Positions 22,290 through 32,694 of a DNA stretch of 64,000 nucleotides are shown here, piece after piece. Within the stretch, counting starts at the first letter, position 1; each line of letters begins with the position of its first letter. Under the pieces are notes generated by a model. The model was given only the letters and a program-made list of their open reading frames with translations. It made no database searches and was not told the DNA's origin. The stretch spans positions 10,303,110-10,367,109 of the forward strand of contig JAKTNV010000014.1 of the NCBI GenBank assembly GCA_022747635.1. Reading direction: 5' to 3'. The position numbers and the translations under genes are program-made. Source of the DNA: Hetaerina americana (taxonomy: Eukaryota; Arthropoda; Insecta; Odonata; Calopterygidae).

Positions 22290-25200
22290 TCATTCTCAAT
22301 TTCACGCTAACACTCTTGCCACACTCTCCGAACTCTTTCCCTCGCCCATCACCTATTTTGCCGGTCAACGTGACCAGTGTGTCTTTCCGTGGCGTCAGTA
22401 ATCCGTGAGATTTCACTGCGGAAAGTTGTTATTATCACAACCTTTTAATGCATTCTTGCTTGTATCAGAACGTAAAACTGATTAAAAAATTGCTCAATGT
22501 GATGAAGCTTTCAGAGTTGAATTCGGGAGCGACTTGATCTCAGACACAGGAAAATCTAGGGAAAATATCATGCCTTTAAATGCATGAAAGTTTAAATCGG
22601 AGACTTACATTGCCAGTGTTCACAATTTGATATCTTGGACATTAGGAAGGAAAAGTTGAACCTCCTATACATCGATTGTCTATACACAGGGGAAAAATTT
22701 CCGAATATACCGCTCTACCCGCTTTCAAACTGTATCATCTCTTTGGCATAGTATTATTGTTCGGCATTTGACCGATAGACGGATGCGTATGATGGCACAT
22801 TGCCTAATGACTGCACATTAAACGTTTTAAGTTTCTTTTAGATATTTCTTTGTTCGACCCGAAAGTGAGATTGAGCTAAGAGGTATGGATAATCCTCCAA
22901 TAGTGGATTGTTAAAGCATTTTTTTGTGAACTTTTGTTCTCTTCTTTATGCAAGACAAAAACTCGTGGTTTTTCCATAGGAAGAAACTGAAAATCAGTCC
23001 GCCATTCCTTGTAGAATATTTCAAGCAAACTTAAGAGCAGAATGTTTTAATGAATGAATAAAAGTAAGAGTGACTTGAAATAAGTAAGAATACACCACTA
23101 TATGATTAAGACTCACCTTCTGAAACATCGCACGAAAGAAACTTAGAGCTGAGATTCTTTTCTCAGTATATTATTTCACATAATTACATTTCCGGATAGT
23201 TCAAAGGCTGACACCATTGGAATGAATGATCTCACTCATTTTCTCGATATTCATGAAGTAATCTTTTTTCGCAGGAATCCTAATTCCTAATAAATCATCG
23301 AAATGACTCTCTTGCTTGATAGGGAATCCCAACTCATCTGAGCATGTTACTTGCACATATAGATTTTAACAGCTTCCCGTTCGGAGGGTAGATCAAAAGG
23401 AGATGAAGTTAATAAGATTTTGGGTGAGTGAAAGTATTATTTTTGAAAAGGAGGAAGGAGAATCCCGGGACATTTGAGCACGGAACGAAACACACAGGTG
23501 ATGGGGAAGGCGAAACGTTGATATGAATCTTTTGCACTGTTGGATTTGGAATTCGAAGAGGGCGGATATCCGTAAAGTGGCGGCCCTTTTGTTAGAATTT
23601 GGAAAAAGATGTGAACTTAAGTTCGGATAGAAATGACGACGGATGAAGGTATAGGACTGAATGGTATCGGGCAAGAAAGAAATTTGCTGTCTAATTTGAA
23701 TTACCGGAAATGATGAACAGAGGATAAGTATGGAGGTGACGTGAGGATATCGATTTAGAGAAGGAGGATTTTAAAGGCAAACGGAAAAAGGTAAAATACA
23801 AAGTAAACATGAATGCTTAATAAAAGAAAAGGATAATTTTTATCAAAAGAATGTTTACAACAAGAGAATCCGAATGCGGCAGTAGTTTACAGGAAAAGAT
23901 TATCGTGTTGTTTAAGATGTTCCTCTGGCTGTTCTCGGACTTCGAAAAACCTCTCCCTACGTATTGAAATACCCCTTCTTTTCAGTTGTAAGCTATAACT
24001 CTTTTGTTGGGTACATACGCGCTGTTTAATTTAAAAGATGTGTCGGGCTATTCATAATGACTCAGTCCTGATGTTTTCCTCCACGCCTTTCTATCCTTGA
24101 TCACTTCTTCATTTTAATAGCATCCATTCTAGTAATGCTTAAATTGTGTTCTTTTGGATGCTAATACTCTCTTCAGCCAGATACACCCAAGTTTTCTGCA
24201 GCCTTACTCTGCCTCACAACCCATTTATTCTTCACCCATCTGCTTGGTGTTTCGACGGTCATTCATTCCCTTCAGGTGTCTTTACTTACGTAGGTGTTTA
24301 TTTCTCACTTATATTTATTCTGTACCCTTTCACTCTCTACCTAGCCTCTCTAGATTTCCAATTGCGACTGCATTCACCGTGTCTCTATGCTTCTCTTGGT
24401 AAAGCATTATTTAGTACCATGCAACAGCGCTGGAGCCAAAGTATTATTGCACATAACCCTCGTTCGCGTCTTTCTACATTATTTCTTTCATCTTTTTATT
24501 CGTTTTAATTGTCACTCTGTCAATTCCTTTCAATTTTTTGGATAATTTTTAAAAAGTTACAAATTATTCATAAAACTTCTTCGAGGTCGGCGAGTCATCC
24601 TTTTGCAACTTTTTCGTCGTTTTGAATCGTTATTTTCTCGAATCCACTGTTGAAAGCCGTTGTAAATGCAAAGTGTTAGAGTGATGCTAAAGTTTGTTAA
24701 CTGTAGTTGTTTGAGCGACAGTTACCGTGGTAGGCCTGCAATGTGGGGCCGCAGTAAAATGTCATTGTGTCTACAAAGCGTGAGACGTATTCTATCTCCG
24801 CACGGGGAAATGACACTACTCCACCTCCAAGATATGCCGCTAAGGTGTCATGCTGCAATGCAACTGGTCAGTTTTCAATGAAAGTAGCATCAGCCGGAAA
24901 CTCATGAGTAAGGTGTTCCCTCTTGTCTCAGATCACCTTCTACTTTTAGATTCACACGTTCTGCACCTTGCCCTTACCTTCATCCTTTTCGTTTGTCCCC
25001 ATCGTCTTCTCCTCATGCTTCAATCTCTTATTTCCACTCTCTTTTATAATCCCATCAAGGATCTTGAGCGCTACGCGGCCTTCTTTTCCCATCTTTACGA
25101 GTGTCTCTTGATATGAACTCGCTTGTGATATACACTTATTTCTGCGTTCAGTCTAACCTTCGGGGCAAGCACTTCCCACCATTCTTGGTTGAAATTTATC

Positions 25201-25890
25201 CAAATATCACACTGCTATGTTGAGTAGGTTTATAGCAAGATTTTATTAATTCTGTAATAGTTCTATAGTTTAAAGTTAATTATAATTTTTTAAATAATTT
25301 CTTGAATAAAGATTTATCTTAACCTATTGATTGAATTTAGAAAGACGTCTTTAGTCGCACATGAAATGTATATACAAGTTGGTAGACGCGGACCAGATCT
25401 TTATATTTCTAATGAAAACCAAATTTTGTCCACATCCCGTCATTAAAATCTTGTGAAAACATTTTTAAAAGTGCCTACCGATATTTGTGTATATTAAATC
25501 TTTTATGAGCCAAATATAACTGCTCATAAATATTGTTCACTGTGCGTTTCTCATAGTACTTTTTGACACTTGGGTAACCACGTTATTTTTTTATTTTTCG
25601 AAAATAAAATTTAATTTTAATGCCAAACTAAATGTTAACTCATATGTAGGAAATCATATTTAATACCCTATTGGCAGCGTTATTGTGTTTAATGGGTACA
25701 GATTCGATTTCGATTTGCAATGCTCTAAGAAAAGAACGAAGGTTGAACACCTGTCGCACAATCTAACATTTCAGACCACATTTTTGCAATGATTTATTTA
25801 GAAATCAATAGACGGAAGCAATGGGGGTAAGCACTCTTTGGGCTGAATATAACTTTTTTTCAAACCATGCGTTCATAAATTCTTACGTAG
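22290..25890. other. Unannotated AT-rich sequence
   Basis: Mostly featureless. Near 24050-24130 the minus strand can be read as EVIKDRKAWRK, which resembles the DRxxWR block near the C-terminus of some LINE ORFs, but support is thin. CT-rich stretches at 24.1-24.5 and 24.9-25.1 kb give long open frames without motifs. Confidence 0.35.
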
Positions 25891-25894
25891 GGCA

Positions 25895-27450
25895 GTGAAG
25901 AGACCACTCCCGTCTGAATATATTCCGCCTCCACGAGGCTTCAACGCGCGAACAATGTTGCGGGAACATCCAGACCGTGCACTTCGCACATCTGGGCATT
26001 ACCGTCACATAAATACCCTCCTCGGACGCGGGGGGAGGTCATCAATTCTTCTGCCCATCCGATTCGTCGTCACTCTTCAAAAACGTGGCGAACGAAGGAT
26101 AACCGACGCACACGCAAACGCACGCACGTACATAATGGAAAATGCGCCTCTACCCGCGCCACGTTTGAGTGCATATCCTTCCCACCCACCCCATTGCACT
26201 CTCCCCGCCGCACATCCCCCCCATATCCCGCCGACAACCCATTTCAACCCCATCCCCCCACCATCCAATCCCACCCTCCCTTCCTTTCGCATCGTTTGCT
26301 GCGACGCTGTGGAGACGGCCGGCCGGTGAGTGCACATAGTCACCTACGGAAATAGAACGGACGACTGCGCGGCCACATCTGTGGTGCACCTCACTCACTC
26401 TCCCGCTCATGCGCGCTCGGCCCCGCGGTGCGGGGAAGGTGGCGGGTGCGCGCACCGGTAGAGGATCTCGCGTGAGGCGGAGAGTTTAGTTCCTCAGCAT
26501 CATTTCTCTCTCTCGACACTTGAAACCGTCCGTCCTCTCCGTAAAACTTCACCCCCCCACCCCCTTCGTTTCCCACACCCGTCGCACCACTCCCCTCCCT
26601 CGTCGGTCGCATCTTCTCTCTCTCCATCCTTTTAACTTTGCTCCCTTTCCAGATCTCCCCTTTCGCTTCCCTCATCTTCCTTTTCCCTTCCACACCCCTT
26701 CTCACGCGCTCAAAGGCCTCGCGCGTTGCCTTATCTCAACCCCCATATACATCTCTCTCTCTTTCTCCCCGTCCCTCCCTCGTGCATCCTAAGCCCTTTT
26801 GCTGAGGGAAGAGGCTAGCATGCCATGCTCTCTTCTTCCTCCAGCTCCCTTGTCTCCTATTCTCACGACACCGCGAGTAAGCAAGCAAGAGTATACGTGT
26901 ACTCGCGATCCTCACCGCGGCGCAAACTCGACCCCTCACCCCCTCTGTCGTCCCCCCATGCCGTCACTCCCTCGTCTTCCTCCTGAGCAACATCACTTGT
27001 TACTCCGTTTTACTTCGCTCGGTCCTCGGACAACGGAGTCTCTCCCCCATCCCCAATCCATCCCTTGGCTCTACCTTATCTGCCTCTCATCCTCCCCTGC
27101 TGGACGGGCTGACTCAACCCCGTTTACTTTGTACCACCGACTCTCTTTCTCTCTCTCTCTCTTCCTTTCGCTTACTTTTCTCCGGCGTGAGTTTTCATCC
27201 CCTCCACCTCCTCCGCCCCCCTTATTTCGCTCCCTCACTCCCCATCACCACCCGAACCCGTGCTTCTTCCCTTGTCCGCACTCCATCTCGGGTCGTCGAA
27301 CCTGATCTCTTTATCTCGGTTATATTTGTTTCCGAACCTGATTTACTTGCTCCGCATATACATGGCTTAAGTTTCGGCTCCATTCCAGTTTCTTCTGCAT
27401 GTCGTGGTATGGCAAGTCTGCTCCAGACTAGGTCTTCTCACCCATAATTT
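25895..27450. other. 1.5-kb pyrimidine-rich, CG-containing block
   Basis: The plus strand is strongly C+T rich over about 1.5 kb, with a CG-dense core at 26.28-26.50 kb including GGCCGGCCGG. Long overlapping frames on both strands (up to 168 codons, Pro/Ser/Leu-rich) are what this composition produces by chance. A GTGAGT donor-like sequence follows GGCCGGCCG near 26326, but no exon homology supports splicing. Plausible readings are a promoter or 5' UTR region, or a polypyrimidine low-complexity expansion. Confidence 0.4.
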
Positions 27451-27454
27451 TTTT

Positions 27455-28220
27455 CGTACGAAGAGCTTTCAAATGGGCATATAAAAGTTTCGATCGTGTC
27501 ATAACATCGGTTAAAAAGTTTCTTGGCGGAGTATGTAGTAATTGTCGTGCATGCTTTTTAAAAGTTCTCACAATAAATACGATTGGAAGAGTGACGTGCT
27601 TTCTTGACGATTGTCCCAGGACATAATAGTTTGAATTTAAATGGGGAATGAAGGCTTAAGGGGAATGGAACTGGCATCTTAAAATTATTGGTTTACAGTG
27701 TTATTCCCCGAGAGCTTCAAAGCCGAATGAGATTTATGATAATGTTTTTTTTCAGGGCGCAGTTCGCGAATCTTGAAGGGAGGTACTTCATAATCCTTCC
27801 GTTTTTAATCCATATTTCCTCATTTTTTGAGGGAAATAGGAAATGCGCGTCATGGAAAGTGAGCTCACACCAACCGACTTTCCAACGCCTCTGGATGGCA
27901 CTTTTCCATTTAGTTTCCTAGCCCTTTGTCTATCATTCGTGTGACGAATAAGGTCTTCCGCCTGGGCCGTGTGGACGTTACGTTTCTGCTAATCTGAGGT
28001 TTGGTTTTGCGTTGCCCGTAGGTTTCTCACTTTGGAAGGACTCCGAATTTAATTACTTCGGCAACGTCGAAGCTGTGACGTTGCAGCCATCCATCACGAA
28101 TCTGAGTTTTTGGTATATTCTGAGTGGAGATTCTGAAGTAATCATCTCTCCATAAAATTAAGTATTATTGGTGAATGCGTAATTGGCAGTCCACCGTTTA
28201 AAATAGGTTTTTGAATGGCA
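27455..28220. other. Unannotated sequence
   Basis: No gene, repeat family or RNA is recognised. Confidence 0.4.
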
Positions 28221-28224
28221 CAGA

Positions 28225-28738
28225 CTGTACACTCTCATATTTCCCAGCCCTGCATAACATCGCAAAACCTGACAAACCACACAACAATAATCCCCGCTTC
28301 ATTTCCACGTATTTTCTAACTCCATTCATCTTGTGCAACGTGCCTATCCTTTTCCTTCCGTTCCTTGGTTGCGTCCCTCTGTTACAGTCTTCAGCATCAC
28401 ATCGCAAGTCAAAATGCGCATCATCCATTTTTCCTGCCTCCATTGGATTTCTCCTTGCAAGCCTCTCTCATCCTCCTTCTCCACACCCACATATTGAAGG
28501 CCGTTCATCTTGCTCCAACGACCAAGTTTCCGCGCTACGCGATACCAGGCTTCATACCGGTATTCACAAGTCGTTTCTTAGCCTCCTTACCTAACGTCCC
28601 TGTCATCAATTCCCTCCTCCTCGTGAAAGCTTCTTTGTCTATCGCAGTTCTTCGCCTTATATCTAGACTACTTTGACCGTCCTGGTTCAAAACACTTCCG
28701 AACTACATAAACTGTTCCACCTGCTCTAGTGTTAACCC
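28225..28738 (-). mobile_element. 5'-truncated LINE 3' region, family 1
   Basis: The minus strand starts near 28738 with GAGCAGGTGGAACAGTTTAT, matching GAGCAGGTAGAACAGTTTAC at 42.03 kb. It continues through CAGGACGGTCAAAGTAGT, GATGACAGGGACGTTAGG, AAGAAACGACTTGTG, CGCGGAAACTTGG and ATGTGGGTGTGGAGAAG. It then reaches ATGGAGGCAGGAAAAATGGA and GTAACAGAGGGACG in the same order as the 31-kb and 42-kb copies. Indels break the frame throughout. The last RT C-terminal segment and 3' UTR blocks are present; no catalytic region is retained. Confidence 0.75.
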
Positions 28739-28744
28739 TTCTCT

Positions 28745-29220
28745 TTTAAACGTTTAATCTTAGAGAATGTTGGGTGAAAATTATTCGTAACTGGGGAAAA
28801 TTCCACATGCAATCTCACATGCAAGTCCAACAATTGTGAAACAATCATTTTTGACCTAAGGCTTCTTATTCCATGCGCAATGGTAATGTGTGTTTGAAAA
28901 TTGCACACTTGGGAATTGATCACAGAGAACCATCATGGCCACTAGTTTTAGAGCGGTATATCTTGTGTTGTCCTGGATCTCCCACATGCAAATTCCTCTG
29001 TTAAAGCGAAAACTTTCGGTTATTTTAGTGTATAGAGGAAAATAATTTAACCTCACTTATTTGAGCCCTGAAATAAACAATAAATAATCATAAGCCATTA
29101 TATTATTTAAGAGTAGTCTACCAGACAAAGTTTTTGATGGATCCGCTGCATAGGCACCGTGACATTTTTAAGTCCTAACTGACAAAACACTAAATAGCTA
29201 TAGCCCGGAGTAGTATAATC
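28745..29220. other. Unannotated sequence
   Basis: AT-rich spacer between two minus-strand LINE tails; nothing recognised. Confidence 0.4.
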
Positions 29221-29224
29221 CATT

Positions 29225-29520
29225 CTTCGACTTCATATACTTTATGTATCCCTTCATTCCATACTCTATACCTATTCTATCCTGCCTTCACCTCTTTTAC
29301 CCGCCATTCTGCCCTTTACCAGTCTTCAGCATTTCATTGCTAACCCCTATGACCTGTATCCACTTGTCCTGCCTGCCTTCTTTCAATTTCTCCCAGCAAC
29401 CGTCTCTCCCCCACCACCATATCTAGAACGATTTCCTTTGTTTTTCTTTCTGACCGTTTCATTTTAACATCCCCCTCAATTCGTACGTCTAATAAATTTC
29501 CAACCTACGCTTATTTTCTC
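29225..29520 (-). repeat. LINE 3' tail fragment, family 1
   Basis: The minus strand shows GTTCTAGATATGGTGGTGGG, GTTGCTGGGAGAAATTGAAA, GAAATGCTGAAGACTG and GGCAGAATGGCGGGTAAAAG. These parallel the tails at 5.4, 10.7 and 42.4 kb. It is a separate insertion from the 28.2-28.7 kb copy, because the same 3' region occurs in both. Confidence 0.65.
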
Positions 29521-29533
29521 TTATCTCCATATG

Positions 29534-29580
29534 TATCTTGCAAACCACTCGGTAGGGTGTGTGGCAGAGGGTGATTCAAA
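29534..29580 (+). repeat. Short dispersed element with GTGTGTGGCAGAGGGTG motif
   Basis: CTTGCAAACCACTCGGTAGG precedes GTGTGTGGCAGAGGGTGATT. This matches the pair at 20.7 and 21.0 kb in order and spacing. Confidence 0.6.
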
Positions 29581-29584
29581 ATAG

Positions 29585-30415
29585 AGGTACAATAAAAGAA
29601 ATAAGTTTTTCTTAATTTTTAGGTACAATTAATAAATCGATCTTCTTTCCTCAGTGATGAAGTTTCCGACTAAGGCGTAAAGATAAAGCCGTAATGTTCT
29701 ACGCTTCATATTAGGGTATGAGTAAGTAAATCCAGTGCGTGTGTCTATCTAACGAAATACTCGAACCACCAGTATTTCGGTCACTAGCTCACCATCATCA
29801 TTGAGAAAATTGAGTGTTAAGGAGCGAAGCATTAACTCAGAGAAGAGGTAAGAGTTAAATTGGTGGTTATAAGTTAGATTAGGTTTTTAGAACTAAAACT
29901 CTTTGATTATCATGTAACTCAAGGCATTCGTTGGGAAATCCCACTGAAAGTTGTTTTATTGTGACACTTGAAACACTTGTGTTTTTTCTTGACCTTGATT
30001 GCTAACTGAATTCTATTGGATCCAGTTGAGCCAGAAAAGTAGATTTTTCGGATTCATGATTCTGAAAAACACTTTGCTTGTGTCAGCAAACAAAATTGCC
30101 ACTACTCTGAGGGAATCGAAAAGCGACAGTTAATATATCCTTTGAAGTCTATAGAAATGATCTCTTTAAAATTTAGGGAAATACTCGATATTTCTTGAAT
30201 TTTCTCTTTAACTCCTTTGAAACAGCACGCGCATCGCCGAAAACGACGGTTGATCTTTACTGTCAAATTGTCTGTGGAAGGGTGGCATTTACATCCTTTC
30301 TTGGAATACAGAAGCTATTTTTCTTGGATAATTTTGCATTCCACGTGTCTGCTATTCAAAAACTTCACGTCCGTCCCTTTTGTTCCATTCAATGATAATA
30401 TTATTCCTTTATTCG
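29585..30415. other. Unannotated AT-rich sequence
   Basis: No recognisable feature. Confidence 0.4.
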
Positions 30416-30417
30416 AG

Positions 30418-30690
30418 AGGAGTCGATGCCAAAGGAGAGGAGTGGGGAGGCTCTCTCTCTCTCACTCTGGCCTCTCGAGTCTCCTCCCCCCACCCCACTC
30501 AGCTGTGCCGGTCACCCTGTGGTATGCGGGCTGACGTCAGCGTGTGAGATCAGAGAGGAAGGCTTGTGTGAACGCGTCGAGGATGCGTGTGTGTGCGTAC
30601 ACGTCGTGTCTGTCTGTGCGCGCCTGTGTATGCATGGGCTACCCGTGAAGGAGCGATGCTTTCTCCCCCGAAGGATGAGAGGGAGGGCAA
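30418..30690 (+). promoter_or_regulatory. CG-rich patch with a perfect CRE palindrome
   Basis: A CT/GA and CG-rich segment contains GCTGACGTCAGC (30530-30541), a perfect 12-base palindrome around TGACGTCA. It is followed by a CG- and GTGTGTG-rich stretch with ATG-containing open frames. The combination fits a housekeeping-type promoter or enhancer. A 128-codon frame (30426-30812) shows no recognisable domain. Confidence 0.3.
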
Positions 30691-30730
30691 AAACTGGAAT
30701 GATTTACAAGACGCAGTTTCGGATTAAGTG

Positions 30731-30741
30731 CCCCCCCCCCC
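30731..30741 (+). repeat. Poly-C homopolymer (11 C)
   Basis: Uninterrupted C-run just downstream of the CG-rich patch. Confidence 0.9.
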
Positions 30742-30744
30742 GTC

Positions 30745-31200
30745 CCAAACCCCTCGCAGAGGAAACCTCTGACTTCCCAACGCAATATTTTTTGGGTAAA
30801 ACACCTCATTAGTTTCACGAAGGGAAATAAGGAATCGTTGGACCTGTGAGAAAAATATAAAGAGTTGCGGTCTTTGTGAGCGACCTTAACCTCAGCTGGG
30901 ATGTCTGTGCAAATTTATTATAATGGTATAGGAATGAGCAATAGAACAGCTTGTAGAGGTTTTGATGCCGACGGTGACTTGTAATGTAAACAGATCTTGA
31001 ATGTTTCCGCGAAATTTCTGTTCACATTTATTTTGTTGAAATGCTTAGTACGTCTGAAGTTGAAAATCCTCATAGCTCTTGAAATGTTACATTTATGTGG
31101 TAGATTCATTTTTTTACTTTCAATATTGTGTGTGCGTAGAAATATATATATAGTTTATATATACTCGTATATATATACATAATTTATATTTATAGTTTAT
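30745..31200. other. Unannotated sequence ending in a TA-rich stretch
   Basis: No gene recognised. From about 31140 TA-rich repeats lead into the LINE tail. Confidence 0.4.
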
Positions 31201-31203
31201 ATC

Positions 31204-31784
31204 CAACACGGTCAAAGTAGTTGGGACGTAAGGAGAAGAATTGCGCTAGGCTTTCACAAGAAGGAGGGAGTTGATGACAGGGACGTTGAGTAAGGATATT
31301 AAGAAAAGACTCGTTAAAACTTTGATGTGGAGTGTAGTTATGTACGGCGCGGAAACGTGGTCATTGAAGCATGAGGACAGACGTAGATTGGGGGCTTTTG
31401 AAATGTGGGTGTGGAGAAGAATGGAAAATGTGAAATGGACAGAGAATAAAACAAAAATGAGGAAGTACTTGGTATGGTGGGCGAAGATAGGAGTTTGTTG
31501 GTGGAAATCCTATGGAGGCAGGAAAAATGGATGAAGGGCGTATTGATCGGTAGTGGGATGTTGAAGACTGTAATAGAGGGGAGAATGCTTGGCAAACGAG
31601 GAAAGGGTGGGAACAGGATAGGGATGTTGTATGGGATGAAGGGAGGAAGGAAGTGCTCGGAGATGAAGGGGGACCTGATGTAGAGTAGGATGTTGTGTTT
31701 TGCTAGGGGTCACAAATTATTTAATTAGTAATTAGGTCCATCCAAAAACCTACCTTAACCGGTAGATTACGTTATAATAATAAT
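31204..31784 (+). mobile_element. 5'-truncated LINE copy, family 1, with intact 3' terminus
   Basis: It starts at CAACACGGTCAAAGTAGTTG, aligning with 42.07 kb, and runs to the 3' end. Codons still read MTGTLSKDIKKRLVKTLMW, VVMYGAETWSLKHEDRRRL and EMWVWRRMENVKW, the C-terminal part of a non-LTR reverse transcriptase ORF. The 3' UTR ends CCATCCAAAAACCTACC, GGTAGATTACG and a TTATAATAATAAT tail. The sister copy at 42.69 kb ends in the same CCTACC, GTAGATCGCG and TAATAATAAA pattern, which fixes the family's 3' terminus and a short simple-repeat tail. A mariner sits in the TA repeat directly downstream. Confidence 0.85.
31271..31534 (+). pseudogene. C-terminal fragment of non-LTR reverse transcriptase
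   Basis: This 87-codon frame is the best-preserved version of the family's C-terminal segment, including VVMYGAETWSLKHEDRRRL and the WVWRRMENVKW block seen in many arthropod endonuclease-reverse transcriptases. It lacks the endonuclease and the whole RT palm because the insertion is 5'-truncated. The apparent initiator ATG is an internal methionine of the former polyprotein. No function is expected. Confidence 0.75.
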
Positions 31785-31812
31785 ATAATTTATATATATA
31801 TATATATATATA
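31785..31812. repeat. TA microsatellite, left flank of mariner
   Basis: A TA-rich run continues the LINE's AT-rich tail and supplied the TA target dinucleotide (31811-31812) for the mariner insertion. TA repeats resume at 32566 on the other side. Confidence 0.9.
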
Positions 31813-31911
31813 CGAGGGTCATCCGGAAAGTAGTACCCGTTCGTGAAATAAAGACACAAAAGTAAATATTAACAAACATAAAAAATTTTATTTGAAAGAG
31901 GATACTTTAAA

Positions 31912-32031
31912 CTACTTCTCAACATAATCTCCAAGCAAATTAAGGCATTTGTCATAACGTGTGACAAGTTTCTGTATTCCTGCTGCATAGTCCTTCGCCG
32001 CCAGCTCATTGAGATACGCGAGGGACCCATC
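31912..32031 (-). pseudogene. Mariner transposase C-terminal remnant, out of frame
   Basis: Thirty-nine codons reading DGSLAYLNELAAKDYAAG through RYDKCLNLLGDYVEK form the usual C-terminus of the transposase. The frame is offset by one base from the N-terminal half. The two frames overlap over about 25 bases at the deletion junction, where CARWVPR and QDGSLAY are read from the same DNA. This suggests a deletion through short sequence similarity. Confidence 0.8.
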
Positions 32032-32404
32032 TTGCACAAATTTTTGCATAATGCAGATGGTGTTTAACAATTTCATGAACAATTGTTCGAGAAACATTGG
32101 GAAAATGCTCACAGATGTCATCAATTGTGACGCGCCGATCGTTCCTCACGAATTCGTCAACTGAGCTCACCAGTTGGTCTGTAATGACAGACGGTCTCTC
32201 CGAACGCTCATCGTCGTGTGTGTTCCCCCTCCCCATGTTGAAGTTGCGACACCACCGCCGAACAGACGACTCGTCCATTACATTGTCTCCATACACCTCC
32301 TTTAATTGGCGATGAATATCACATGGGCGACCGTTTCTTGCATTGAGGAATTTAATCACTGCCCTCACTTCACAACTGGCGGCGTTCTCAATTTTTTTAA
32401 ACAT
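32006..32404 (-). pseudogene. Mariner transposase, N-terminal DNA-binding half only
   Basis: From the ATG at 32404 the frame reads MFKKIENAASCEVRAVIKFL, then NGRPCDIHRQLKEVYGDNVM and DESSVRRWCRNFNMGR. A second helical region follows, with DDERSERPSVI, RRVTIDDICEHF and SRTIVHEIV, and the frame ends at CARWVPR plus a few unrelated codons. These are the two helix-turn-helix units that bind the terminal repeats in mariner and SETMAR transposases. About 132 residues remain of a typical 345. The catalytic aspartates, the DDD or DDE of the RNase H fold, are absent. The protein might bind the TIRs but could not cut DNA. Confidence 0.88.
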
Positions 32405-32565
32405 TGTAAACAATCACAGAAACAACACAGGCAATGCTAGCGTCACGCAACTTGGCTCAGAGAAGGCAGACAAGCCACTGAAGCTATCTGACCTCGTCCA
32501 GCGGCTACTCGCGTCGTCAGCACTTCATGCGGCACGAACGGGTACTACTTTCCGGATGACCCTCG

Positions 32566-32603
32566 TATATATATATAATATTTTTTGTAGATACATGCGC
32601 ATC

Positions 32604-32654
<51 letters not shown>

Positions 32655-32690
32655 CACACATATATATATACATACACAAGCATATAAAAA
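32566..32690. repeat. TA and GT microsatellites
   Basis: TA repeats resume after the mariner. From about 32608 a GT run is followed by TA and CA runs to about 32680. Confidence 0.9.
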
Positions 32691-32694
32691 TGTG

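Larger units (their letters stand above)
31813..32565 (-). mobile_element. Mariner element with perfect 33-bp TIRs and internal deletion (753 bp)
   Basis: The element is bounded by 33-base inverted repeats identical at all 33 positions. The left one starts CGAGGGTCATCCGGAAAGTA at 31813 and the right one occupies 32533-32565. It is flanked by TA on both sides, the mariner target-site duplication. Inside, on the minus strand, a transposase N-terminal helix-turn-helix region is joined to a C-terminal segment. The missing middle carries the DD34D catalytic core. A complete mariner is about 1.3 kb, so roughly 0.5 kb is gone. It is non-autonomous but structurally suited to mobilisation in trans. 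Confidence 0.92.

Noticed and set aside
26326..26335. GTGAGT splice-donor-like site after GGCCGGCCG
   Set aside because: A six-base match is common and no homologous exon lies upstream.
26799..27305. 168-codon Pro/Ser/Leu-rich frame
   Set aside because: It is produced by CT-rich low complexity; other frames and the opposite strand are also open, and no domain or codon bias is visible.
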